A stretch of 64,000 nt of DNA. Source: Caballeronia grimmiae (GTDB lineage: Bacteria; Pseudomonadota; Gammaproteobacteria; Burkholderiales; Burkholderiaceae). Position 1 is the first letter of the stretch. The number at the start of each line of letters is the position of its first letter. Shown piece after piece: positions 37,122-45,543 of this stretch. Position numbers and translations under genes: made by a program. The notes below the pieces were generated by a model. The model was given only the letters and a program-made list of their open reading frames with translations. It was not told where the DNA came from and searched no databases. The DNA lies in the NCBI RefSeq assembly GCF_000698555.1, contig NZ_JFHE01000019.1, forward strand, positions 33,210 to 97,209, read 5' to 3'.

Positions 37122-37225
37122 TTTTACTAAACAAGACAGATTCTTTCAAAGCCAATTAGGACGGGCTTTTACTGGTTTTCTCTAGTCCACGGATAGCACG
37201 TTTTCGCGATCTTTTACTATACAAT
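37122..37225 (+). promoter_or_regulatory. Three evenly spaced TTTTACT repeats and -10 box before the LacI gene
   Basis: TTTTACT occurs at 37122-37128, 37167-37173 and 37212-37218, exactly 45 bases apart. The first and third extend to TTTTACTAWACAA. TATACAAT at 37218-37225 overlaps the third copy and is a likely -10. The arrangement suggests half-sites for the downstream LacI-type regulator or another factor. Confidence 0.5.
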
Positions 37226-37296
37226 CCGGCGAATCGAGCGAATAGTTTTGCGTGCGATAAACAGCGCGCTTCGGCTCCAGGACAGAGAACACCACG

Positions 37297-38316
37297 ATGG
37301 CCACTACCATCCGCGACGTCGCCCGCGCGGCAAGCGTTTCGATCGGGACGGTTTCGCGCGCGCTCAAGAATCAGCCGGGCTTGTCGGAGGCCACGCGCGT
37401 GCGCGTCGTCGAAGTGGCGCAGCGGCTCGGTTACGACTCCGCGCAACTGCGCACCCGCATTCGGCGCGTCATGTTTCTGCTGCATCGTCAGCACAATAAT
37501 TTCGCGGTCAGCCCGTTCTTCTCGCAAGTGCTGCACGGCTTCGAGGAGGCGTGCCGCGAGCGTCGCCTCGTGCCGTCCGTGCTCACGGCCGGACCGACGC
37601 AGGATCTCGCGCAGCAAATGCGGCTGCACGCGCCCGACGCCATCGCGGTGGCGGGCTTCGTCGAGCCTGAACTGCTCGGGCATTTGCAGACGCTTGCGCG
37701 TCCCATCGTGCTGATCGACCTGTGCGCGCCGGGCTTCCGCTCGGTGAACATCGACAACGCGAAAGGCGCGTCGCTGGCGATGGCGCATCTCTTCGCGACG
37801 GGCCGCAGGCGCATCGCGTTCATCGGCGGATCGCTCGCCCATCACAGCATCGCGCAGCGCGCGCTCGGCTATCGCAAGGCGTATTTCGATGCCGGCCTGC
37901 TATTCGACCCGACGCTCGAAATCAACGCGCAAGCCGGGCTGCCCGCCGATCTCGCCGCCGCCGACGCCATGGAGCGCCTCATCGCCGACGCGCGCGCGCG
38001 ATCGAATCCGTTGCCCGACGCCGTTTTCGCCTATAACGATGCAGCGGCCCTCGCCGCGATGCGCGTCTGTCTCGCGCACGGTCTGCGCGTGCCGGAAGAC
38101 ATCGCGTTCGTCGGTTTCGACGACATTCCCGCCGCCGCGCACAGCACGCCGCCGCTCTCGACGGTGGCCGTCGACAAGGAAGCGCTGGGGCGACGGGGCG
38201 TGGAGTTGCTGCTCGAAGATCATCCGAACCCGCTGGCCCAGACCGATTCGCTGATGAGCGTCGAATTCATCGCTCGCGCCAGTTCGCGCCAGAAAGAGGA
38301 CATCCGCACGCCATGA
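37297..38316 (+). CDS. LacI-family transcriptional regulator of a sugar operon
   Basis: A 339-residue regulator. The N-terminal helix-turn-helix (TIRDVARAASVSIGTVSRAL, residues 3-22) and hinge precede a periplasmic-binding-protein-like effector domain ending near VEFIARASSRQ. It overlaps the following AGE-family gene by 4 bases (ATGA), so it is the first gene of the operon and probably controls it in response to a hexose such as mannose or fructose. The region before it has three spaced TTTTACT repeats. Confidence 0.92.
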   Translation: MATTIRDVARAASVSIGTVSRALKNQPGLSEATRVRVVEVAQRLGYDSAQLRTRIRRVMFLLHRQHNNFAVSPFFSQVLHGFEEACRERRLVPSVLTAGPTQDLAQQMRLHAPDAIAVAGFVEPELLGHLQTLARPIVLIDLCAPGFRSVNIDNAKGASLAMAHLFATGRRRIAFIGGSLAHHSIAQRALGYRKAYFDAGLLFDPTLEINAQAGLPADLAAADAMERLIADARARSNPLPDAVFAYNDAAALAAMRVCLAHGLRVPEDIAFVGFDDIPAAAHSTPPLSTVAVDKEALGRRGVELLLEDHPNPLAQTDSLMSVEFIARASSRQKEDIRTP

Positions 38317-39572
38317 ACCTGACCGCCTCCCCCGCCATCGCCGCTGCAAGCGAGCCGGCAGCCGATCAGCGCATCGACTTCCGCAGCCGCGACTTCCTGC
38401 GCTCGCACGTGCGCGACACGCTCGCGTTCTACGCGCCCGTCGCCCGCGATCCGTCCGGCGGCTTCTTTCACTTCTTCAAGGACGACGGCACGGTCTACGA
38501 CCGCACGACGCGCCACCTCGTCAGCAGCACGCGCTTCGTCTTCAACTACGCGATGGCGTACCGGCATTTCGGCGACGCCGCTTATCTGGACGACGCGCGC
38601 CACGCCTTGCGCTTCCTGCGCGACGCGCACTGGGACGCCGAACACGAAGGCTACGACTGGGAGATCGAGTGGCGCGACGGCCAGAAGCGCACGCTCGACG
38701 GCACGCGCCATTGCTACGGCCTGGCCTTCGTGCTGCTCGCGTGCGCGCATGCGGCAATGGCGGGCATCGACGAAGCCAGGCCGATGATCGACGAGACTTT
38801 CGCGCTGATGGAGCGCCGCTTCTGGGACGCGAGCGCGGGCCTCTACGCCGACGAAGCCACGCCCGACTGGCGGCTTTCGGACTATCGCGGTCAGAACGCG
38901 AACATGCACGCAACCGAAGCGCTGCTCGCCGCTTTCGAAGCGACCGGCCACGTGCTGTATCTGGATCGCGCGGAGAAGATCGCGGGCAACATCACGCTGC
39001 GGCAGGCGCGGCTGTCGAACGGGCTCGTGTGGGAGCATTTCCATCGCGACTGGTCCGTGGACTGGCATTACAACGAATCGGACAGTCCGAACATCTTTCG
39101 TCCGTGGGGTTTTCAGCCGGGGCACCAAACGGAGTGGGCCAAGCTGCTGCTGATCCTCGAGCGGCATCGCGCGCTGCCGTGGCTTGGCTCCCGCGCCATC
39201 GAACTGTTCGACGCGGGTTTTTCGCGCGCGTGGGACGACCGTCACGGCGGCCTTTACTACGGCTTCGGCCCCGACGACAGCATCTGCGATCACGACAAGT
39301 ACTTCTGGGTCCAGGCCGAAAGTTTCGCGGCCGCCGCGCTGCTCGGCGCGCGCACCGGCAGCGAACGCTTCTGGGACTGTTACGACGAACTGTGGCGCTA
39401 TAGCTGGGCGCACTTCGTCGATCATCGGTACGGCGCGTGGTATCGCATTCTCACGTGCGACAACCGCAAGTACAGCGACGAGAAAAGTCCCGCCGGCAAG
39501 ACCGACTACCACACGATGGGCGCGTGCTACGAAGTGCTGAACGCGCTCGGCTCCCCGAACAACGCACGGTGA
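38313..39572 (+). CDS. AGE-family sugar epimerase/isomerase, probable D-mannose isomerase
   Basis: A 419-residue (alpha/alpha)6-barrel protein of the N-acylglucosamine 2-epimerase family. It has HLVSSTRFVFNYAMAYRHFG, GQNANMHATEALLAA and PGHQTEWAKLLL with the conserved catalytic His residues, and QAESFAAAALLG. The lack of an ATP-binding loop and the neighbouring fructokinase favour mannose-fructose isomerisation (YihS/ManI-like) over N-acetylglucosamine epimerisation. This is inference from context. It is coupled to the LacI gene and followed after 5 bases by the kinase. Confidence 0.87.
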   Translation: MNLTASPAIAAASEPAADQRIDFRSRDFLRSHVRDTLAFYAPVARDPSGGFFHFFKDDGTVYDRTTRHLVSSTRFVFNYAMAYRHFGDAAYLDDARHALRFLRDAHWDAEHEGYDWEIEWRDGQKRTLDGTRHCYGLAFVLLACAHAAMAGIDEARPMIDETFALMERRFWDASAGLYADEATPDWRLSDYRGQNANMHATEALLAAFEATGHVLYLDRAEKIAGNITLRQARLSNGLVWEHFHRDWSVDWHYNESDSPNIFRPWGFQPGHQTEWAKLLLILERHRALPWLGSRAIELFDAGFSRAWDDRHGGLYYGFGPDDSICDHDKYFWVQAESFAAAALLGARTGSERFWDCYDELWRYSWAHFVDHRYGAWYRILTCDNRKYSDEKSPAGKTDYHTMGACYEVLNALGSPNNAR

Positions 39573-39577
39573 CAACG

Positions 39578-40492
39578 ATGCCGACCGATCAAACCACTTT
39601 CCCGCAATTCGTCTCCGCCGGCGACATCCTCACGGACATGATCCGCACGGGCGAATCGAGCTGGCTGTCGCGTCCGGGCGGCGCGGGCTGGAACGTCGCG
39701 CGCGCGGTCGCGCGGCTCGGCCTGCCGACCGCGTGCGCCGGATCGCTCGGCGTCGATAACTTCTCCGACGATCTTTGGCAAGCGAGCGCCGCCGCCGGGC
39801 TCGACATGCGCTTCATGCAGCGCGTCGAACGGCCGCCGCTCCTCGCCATTGTCCACAAGACGCAGCCGCCGACCTATTACTTCATGGGCGAGAACGGCGC
39901 GGACCTCGCCTTCGATCCTTCGAAGCTGCCACAAGGCTGGATGGAGCGCGTGAAGTGGGCGCATTTCGGCTGCATCAGTCTGGTGCGCCAGCCGCTCGGC
40001 CGCACGCTCGCGAGACTCGCCGCGCAACTGCGCGAGCACGGCGTGAAGATCAGTTTCGATCCGAACTACCGCAACCTGATGGAGCACGGCTACGAGCCGA
40101 TTCTGCGCGAGATGGCGGCGCTGGCCGATCTCATCAAGGTATCCGACGAAGACCTGCACATGCTTTTTCGCGGCCTGTCCGAAAACGACGCGCTCGCCCG
40201 CATCCGCGCGATGAATCCGCAGGCGACCGTGCTCGTCACGCGCGGCTCCTCGGAAGCCACGCTCTATGCGGGCGATCAAAGCTACAGCGCCCGGCCGCCC
40301 GCCGTGGAAGTTGCCGACACTGTCGGCGCCGGCGATGCGTCCATCGGCGGTCTGCTTTACAGCCTGATGTCCCGCCACGGCGGCTGGCCGGATCACCTGA
40401 AATTCGCGCTCGCCGCGGGCGCGGCGGCGTGCCGTCACTCGGGCGCGCATTCGCCAACGCTTCCGGAAGTCGAGGAACTGCTGCAACGCTAG
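39578..40492 (+). CDS. PfkB-family carbohydrate kinase, probable fructokinase
   Basis: A 304-residue ribokinase-fold kinase. The N-terminal signature is RPGGAGWNVARAVARLG (residues 28-44). The C-terminal signature DTVGAGDASIGGLL holds the catalytic Asp and the anion hole, and SFDPNYRNLM is a substrate-binding segment. Together with the AGE isomerase it would form a two-step route: mannose to fructose to fructose 6-phosphate. ATG 39578 lies 5 bases after the upstream stop. Confidence 0.9.
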   Translation: MPTDQTTFPQFVSAGDILTDMIRTGESSWLSRPGGAGWNVARAVARLGLPTACAGSLGVDNFSDDLWQASAAAGLDMRFMQRVERPPLLAIVHKTQPPTYYFMGENGADLAFDPSKLPQGWMERVKWAHFGCISLVRQPLGRTLARLAAQLREHGVKISFDPNYRNLMEHGYEPILREMAALADLIKVSDEDLHMLFRGLSENDALARIRAMNPQATVLVTRGSSEATLYAGDQSYSARPPAVEVADTVGAGDASIGGLLYSLMSRHGGWPDHLKFALAAGAAACRHSGAHSPTLPEVEELLQR

Positions 40493-40576
40493 CGCCACGC
40501 GGCCGTCATACGCTTCGCATAACTGCGTGCTAGCATGAATTCGATAGTGACGTTCCGGCCTCGAGGCGAATCGATC

Positions 40577-40798
40577 ATGGAAGACACCACGTACACGAAG
40601 GGCATCTATACGGCGACGATCGGCGTGCGCGCCATCGATGGCGGCAAGTTCCAGGGCCTCGTTTCGCTCGCCCGCGACGACGGCGAAGCGGCCGACGCGA
40701 CGCTCTACGAAGTCGAAGCCGCATCGGAGAACGAACACGAGGCGCTCGACGAAGCGCGGGCGCTGGCGCATCGCATCCTCGGGGAAATCGAACTGTAG
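40577..40798 (+). CDS. Small conserved-type protein of unknown function
   Basis: A 73-residue acidic protein from ATG 40577 (ATG 40535 is an in-frame alternative). It has a beta-strand-like half (KGIYTATIGVRAI, GKFQGLVSLARD) and a C-terminal amphipathic helix (HEALDEARALAHRILGEIEL). No cysteine, signal peptide or membrane segment is seen. I do not recognise the family. A second small protein of similar layout follows 45 bases later. Confidence 0.6.
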   Translation: MEDTTYTKGIYTATIGVRAIDGGKFQGLVSLARDDGEAADATLYEVEAASENEHEALDEARALAHRILGEIEL

Positions 40799-40843
40799 AA
40801 CTGCACGGTCAGTGCTGCAGGCGGAAGGCATCGGAGGGGTATC

Positions 40844-41089
40844 ATGGCGGAGCAGGTCTTCCTTTACGGCGTCTATTCGATTCACGTGAGACCCATCGAG
40901 CTACAGGGCCCGAAATGGGACGCCGAGTACGAGATTCGCCATCTGGACCACGCCGTGAAGGCGTGGACGACCGTCGGCGGCGACGATGGCCTTTTCAATC
41001 CCGCCGATGCCGTCAAGCTGGCGCACGAGCGCGCAATCGCCGACATCGAAGCCGGCGCGGGCATCCCGAAGCCTCGTGCGTTTCCCTAA
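40844..41089 (+). CDS. Small protein of unknown function
   Basis: An 81-residue protein starting ATG 40844 after GGAGGGG. Its order of elements resembles the preceding gene: a strand pair (YGVYSIHVRPIEL, WDAEYEIRHL) and a C-terminal helix (PADAVKLAHERAIADIEAG). Its stop overlaps by 4 bases the end of the convergent GST gene. Function unknown. Confidence 0.6.
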   Translation: MAEQVFLYGVYSIHVRPIELQGPKWDAEYEIRHLDHAVKAWTTVGGDDGLFNPADAVKLAHERAIADIEAGAGIPKPRAFP

Positions 41090-41721
41090 TCCGCCGCTTT
41101 CGCGTGCGGCTTGAGGCCCAGCCGCTCCGCCTCCAGCCGATCGATTTTCGCGGCGCGCTCGTAGCCGTCGCGGGCGATCGCCCGTTCGACGTAATCGAAG
41201 AGCACGCCTTGCGGCTCGATGATCCGCGCGAGGAAGCCAATCTGCAGCGTGCTCGCGAGAAGCAGGTCCGCCGCCGTGAACTGCTCGCCGAGCAGCCATT
41301 CCCCCTCTTCGAGCGCGCTTTCGATCGCATGCTCGACGCGCGCCAGATCGCCCCATCCGAAGCTCACCGTATTGCCCTGTGCGCCGGTCATGCGCTCGGC
41401 CATGGCGGGTTCGAGGCATGAGCCGGTGAAGAACATCCATTGCAGGAAACGGCCACGCGCCGGATCGGCGAGCGGCACGCCTAGCTGCGACTGCGGATAA
41501 CGGTCCGCGAGATACAGCAGCACCGCGCCGGATTCCGCCACGCGCACGGCGCCGTCTTCGAGCGCGGGCAGCTTCGCCATCGGGTTGACGCGGCAGAACG
41601 CGCTGTCGTTCTGCGCGCCCGCGCGGATATTCACGCGCACGAGTTCATACGGCACGCGCATTTCTTCGAGCATCCACAGCGCGCGAAAGGCGCGCGTCTT
41701 CGGCCAGTAGAAGAGCTTCAT
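41086..41721 (-). CDS. Glutathione S-transferase family protein
   Basis: A 211-residue GST with a thioredoxin-like half (MKLFYWPKTRAFRALWMLEE, NPMAKLPALEDGAVRVAESGAV) and a helical half ending in LKPHAKAAD. The active-site position near Thr9 is in a segment typical of the Nu/beta-like bacterial GSTs. The substrate is unknown. It is transcribed leftward, divergent from the indolepyruvate oxidoreductase. Confidence 0.88.
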   Translation of the reverse strand: MKLFYWPKTRAFRALWMLEEMRVPYELVRVNIRAGAQNDSAFCRVNPMAKLPALEDGAVRVAESGAVLLYLADRYPQSQLGVPLADPARGRFLQWMFFTGSCLEPAMAERMTGAQGNTVSFGWGDLARVEHAIESALEEGEWLLGEQFTAADLLLASTLQIGFLARIIEPQGVLFDYVERAIARDGYERAAKIDRLEAERLGLKPHAKAAD

Positions 41722-41820
41722 CGCCGTCCTTTTCCGTCATCGGTCGAGCCAGTCAGGTTAGTCCCAAACGGTGCGGCCACGCATGGCAAACCGGCTCCGG
41801 GTTTACATGTAGCGCCGCCG

Positions 41821-41852
41821 TTTCGAGAAGAATTTCCTCGCTTATCTCGAAA
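41821..41852. promoter_or_regulatory. Candidate operator between GST and indolepyruvate oxidoreductase genes
   Basis: TTTCGAGA (41821-41828) and TCTCGAAA (41845-41852) are perfect 8-base inverted repeats 16 bases apart, in the 243-base divergent region. The half-site recurs partly in ATCTCG just downstream. No regulator gene is adjacent. Confidence 0.4.
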
Positions 41853-41964
41853 ATCATCTCGTTACGTTTCCATGCGGGCGAGATTGAAGCGAGTGCGCAA
41901 AAACATTTCGATATCGTCGGCCAAGAATGGCGTATCGCCTCTATCCCAAAAAAGAGACACGCCC

Positions 41965-44900
41965 ATGAACGCACGCGTCCCCGCCGATGCTCTCTCCACG
42001 CCTCACGTCCCCGCGCTTTCCGACTACCAGCTGAGCGACAACCTGAGCGCCACGAGCGGGCGCATTTTTCTGACGGGAACGCAGGCGCTCGTGCGCCTCG
42101 TGCTGATGCAGCGCGCCCTCGACCGCGCCGCGAACCTCAACACGGCGGGTTTCGTCAGCGGTTATCGCGGCTCGCCGCTCGGCATGGTCGATCAGCAATT
42201 GTGGAAAGCAAAGAAACTGCTCGCGTCGCATGACGTGCGCTTCCTTCCCGCGATCAACGAGGAACTCGGCGGCACCGCCGTGCTCGGCACGCAGCGCGTC
42301 GAAAGCGATCCGGAACGCACGGTCGATGGCGTCTTCGCGATGTGGTACGGCAAGGGGCCGGGCGTCGACCGCGCCGGCGATGCGCTGAAGCACGGCAACG
42401 CGTACGGCTCGTCGCCGCATGGCGGCGTGCTCGTCGTCGCGGGCGATGACCACGGCTGCGTGTCGTCGTCGATGCCGCATCAAAGCGATCAGGCGATGAT
42501 CGCGTGGCACATGCCGGTGGTGAATCCGTCGAACATCGCGGACATGCTCGAATTCGGGCTTTACGGCTGGGCGCTGTCGCGCTTCTCTGGCGCGTGGGTC
42601 GGCTTCAAGGCGATTTCGGAGACGGTCGAATCCGGCTCCACGGTCGATCTCGACGCAGTGCAGACCGTCTGGAAAGCGCCCGACGATTTCGCCGCGCCCG
42701 CCGGCGGCCTGCACAACCGCTGGCCCGACCTGCCGAGCCTGACCATCGAAGCGCGGCTGCACGCCAAGCTCGACGCGGTGCGCCATTTCGCGCGAACGAA
42801 CAGCATCGACAAGTGGATCGCGCCGAGTCCGCGTGCGAACGTCGGCATCGTGACGTGCGGCAAGGCGCATCTCGATCTGATGGAAGCGCTGCGCCGCCTC
42901 GAACTCACCGTCGACGATCTCGATGCCGCCGGCGTGCGCATCTACAAGGTCGGGCTGTCGTTTCCGCTCGAGACGACGCGGCTCGACGCGTTTGTCGACG
43001 GGCTTTCGGAAGTGCTCGTGATCGAAGAGAAAGGCCCGGTCATCGAGCAGCAGATCAAGGATCACCTCTACAACCGCGCGTCGGGCGCGCGGCCTGCCGT
43101 CATCGGCAAGGCGACGCAGGACGGCGCGCCGCTGCTTTCCGCGCTCGGCGAATTGCGGCCGTCGCGCGTGCTGCCCGTCTTCGCGCAATGGCTCGCGCGC
43201 CACAAGCCCGCGCTCGATCGGCGCGAAAAAGTGGTCGATCTCGTCGCGCCGCAAATCCTCTCGAATATCGCCGATGCCGTGAAGCGCACGCCCTATTTCT
43301 GCTCGGGCTGCCCGCACAACACGTCGACGAAAGTGCCGGAAGGGTCGGTCGCGCAGGCGGGCATCGGCTGTCACTTCATGGCGTCGTGGATGGAGCGCGA
43401 CACGACCGGCCTCATTCAGATGGGCGGCGAAGGCGTCGACTGGGCGTCGCACGCGATGTTCACGAAGACCCCGCACGTCTTCCAGAACCTCGGCGACGGC
43501 ACCTATTTCCATTCGGGCATTCTCGCGATCCGTCAGGCCGTGGCTGCGAAAGCGAACATCACGTACAAGATTCTTTATAACGATGCCGTCGCGATGACGG
43601 GCGGCCAGCCGGTCGACGGCAGCATCTCCGTGCCGCAGATCGCGCGGCAAGTGGAAGCGGAAGGCATTGCGCTGCTCGTCGTGGTCAGCGACGAACCCGA
43701 GAAGTACGACGGTCATCACGATCAGTTTCCGAACGGCACGACGTTCCATCACCGCAGCGAACTGGATGCCGTCCAGCGCCGTCTTCGCGACACGCCCGGC
43801 GTGACCGTGCTCATCTACGATCAAACCTGCGCCGCCGAAAAGCGCCGCCGTCGCAAGAAAGGCGAGTTCCCCGATCCGGACAAGCGGCTCTTCATCAACG
43901 AAGCCGTCTGCGAAGGCTGCGGCGATTGCGGCGTGCAATCGAACTGTCTTTCCGTCGAACCGGTGGAGACGGAACTGGGCAGAAAGCGGCGCATCGATCA
44001 GTCGTCCTGCAACAAGGACTATTCCTGCGTGAACGGCTTTTGCCCGAGCTTCGTCACGCTCGAAGGCGCCAGGCTGAAGAAGGCCGAAGGCCATGCGTTC
44101 GATCCCGCCGAACTGGCTCGCCGCGTCGATGCGCTGCCGATGCCGCACGCCCATCTCGATCACGCGCCCTACGACATTCTGGTGACGGGCGTCGGCGGCA
44201 CGGGCGTCGTGACGGTCGGCGCGCTGATCAGCATGGCGGCGCATCTGGAGGGTAAGAGCGCGTCCGTGCTCGACTTCATGGGCTTCGCGCAGAAAGGCGG
44301 ATCGGTGCTGTCGTTCGTGCGCTTCGCCGCGACCGATGCGCTGCTGAATCAGGTTCGCATCGACACGCAGCAGGCCGACTTGCTGCTCGCCTGCGATATG
44401 GTCGTCGGCGCGAGCCCCGAAGCGTTGCAGACAGTGCGGCACGACCGCACGAAGATCGTCGTGAACACGCACGCGATCCCGAACGCGACCTTCGTGCAGA
44501 ACCCCGACGCGAATCTTCACGCCGATGCGCTCATCGACAAGATGCGGCACGCCGCCGGACCCAACGCCGCCGACGCGCTGCGCACCTGCGATGCGCAATC
44601 GCTCGCGGCGCGCTTTCTCGGCGATACCATCGGCGCGAACATTCTGATGCTCGGCTTAGCGTGGCAACTCGGACTCGTGCCGGTGTCGCACGGCGCGTTG
44701 ATGCGCGCGCTGGAGTTGAACAACGTCGCGGTATCGGCGAACAAGCTGGCGTTCGCGATCGGCCGGCTCGCGGCAGTGGACATGAACGCGCTCGATTCGC
44801 TGGCGGCGTCCGCGCAGCCGAAGCGCGTCGCGATGGACCGGATGCCGCTCGCGGACCTCATCCGCGATCGCGAGGAACGGCTGCTGGCGTATGGCGGGGC

Positions 44901-45543
44901 TAAGTACGTGAAGCGGTATCGTTCGTTGGTCGACAAGGCATCCGCGAATGAAGACGTGCAGCGCGCCGTCGCGATCACGTTCTACAAGCTGCTCGCGGTG
45001 AAGGACGAGTACGAAGTCGCGCGCCTGCACGCGGACCCAGCGTTCCGCGCCGCGCTCGCTGCGCAATTCGAAGGCACGGCCGGCGACGACTACACGGTGA
45101 AGTTCAACCTCGCGCCGCCGGTTCTGTCACGGGGCGGCGTGCCGAAGAAAAAGACCTTCGGCCAGTGGATGTGGCCCGTGTTCGGCGGATTGTCGAAGAT
45201 GCGGGCGCTGCGCGGCACGGCGCTCGATCTGTTCGGCAAGACGCTGGAACGCCGCATGGAACGGCAGTTGGCGAACGACTACGAAGTCACGATGCAACGC
45301 GCGCTCGCGACATCCGACGCCCACGACGCGAAAGACCTGCAGGCACTTGCTGCGCTGTTCGAGCGCGTGCGCGGCTACGGTCACGTGAAACTCGCGAATC
45401 TCGCGATGGTCAAGCGCAGCGAGCGCGATATCGTCGCGCGCCTCGGCATCGAAGCGGCGACGGGCGATGCGGTGCGCGCCGCCATCGACACGATGAAGGG
45501 CGCATCGTCGCTGAAGGGGATTCCTGTTGTCGTCGCGAAGTGA
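41965..45543 (+). CDS. Fused indolepyruvate ferredoxin oxidoreductase
   Basis: A 1192-residue protein joining the alpha and beta subunits of the 2-oxoacid oxidoreductase. The N-terminal part holds the PFOR pyrimidine-binding and TPP regions (GYRGSPLGMVDQQLW; NLGDGTYFHSG; YNDAVAMTGGQP). A ferredoxin-type cluster (CEGCGDCGVQSNC, then a further Cys group CNKDYSC..CP) lies near residues 650-695. The C-terminal part is the gamma/beta domain (TGVGGTGVVTVGALI). It decarboxylates arylpyruvates from aromatic amino acids to aryl-acetyl-CoA. The start is ATG 41965; the ORF extends upstream without homology. Confidence 0.93.
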   Translation: MNARVPADALSTPHVPALSDYQLSDNLSATSGRIFLTGTQALVRLVLMQRALDRAANLNTAGFVSGYRGSPLGMVDQQLWKAKKLLASHDVRFLPAINEELGGTAVLGTQRVESDPERTVDGVFAMWYGKGPGVDRAGDALKHGNAYGSSPHGGVLVVAGDDHGCVSSSMPHQSDQAMIAWHMPVVNPSNIADMLEFGLYGWALSRFSGAWVGFKAISETVESGSTVDLDAVQTVWKAPDDFAAPAGGLHNRWPDLPSLTIEARLHAKLDAVRHFARTNSIDKWIAPSPRANVGIVTCGKAHLDLMEALRRLELTVDDLDAAGVRIYKVGLSFPLETTRLDAFVDGLSEVLVIEEKGPVIEQQIKDHLYNRASGARPAVIGKATQDGAPLLSALGELRPSRVLPVFAQWLARHKPALDRREKVVDLVAPQILSNIADAVKRTPYFCSGCPHNTSTKVPEGSVAQAGIGCHFMASWMERDTTGLIQMGGEGVDWASHAMFTKTPHVFQNLGDGTYFHSGILAIRQAVAAKANITYKILYNDAVAMTGGQPVDGSISVPQIARQVEAEGIALLVVVSDEPEKYDGHHDQFPNGTTFHHRSELDAVQRRLRDTPGVTVLIYDQTCAAEKRRRRKKGEFPDPDKRLFINEAVCEGCGDCGVQSNCLSVEPVETELGRKRRIDQSSCNKDYSCVNGFCPSFVTLEGARLKKAEGHAFDPAELARRVDALPMPHAHLDHAPYDILVTGVGGTGVVTVGALISMAAHLEGKSASVLDFMGFAQKGGSVLSFVRFAATDALLNQVRIDTQQADLLLACDMVVGASPEALQTVRHDRTKIVVNTHAIPNATFVQNPDANLHADALIDKMRHAAGPNAADALRTCDAQSLAARFLGDTIGANILMLGLAWQLGLVPVSHGALMRALELNNVAVSANKLAFAIGRLAAVDMNALDSLAASAQPKRVAMDRMPLADLIRDREERLLAYGGAKYVKRYRSLVDKASANEDVQRAVAITFYKLLAVKDEYEVARLHADPAFRAALAAQFEGTAGDDYTVKFNLAPPVLSRGGVPKKKTFGQWMWPVFGGLSKMRALRGTALDLFGKTLERRMERQLANDYEVTMQRALATSDAHDAKDLQALAALFERVRGYGHVKLANLAMVKRSERDIVARLGIEAATGDAVRAAIDTMKGASSLKGIPVVVAK

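Noticed and set aside
41941..44598. 885-codon minus-strand frame opposite the indolepyruvate oxidoreductase
   Set aside because: Arg/Ala/His-rich shadow of a clearly identified enzyme; no family signature.
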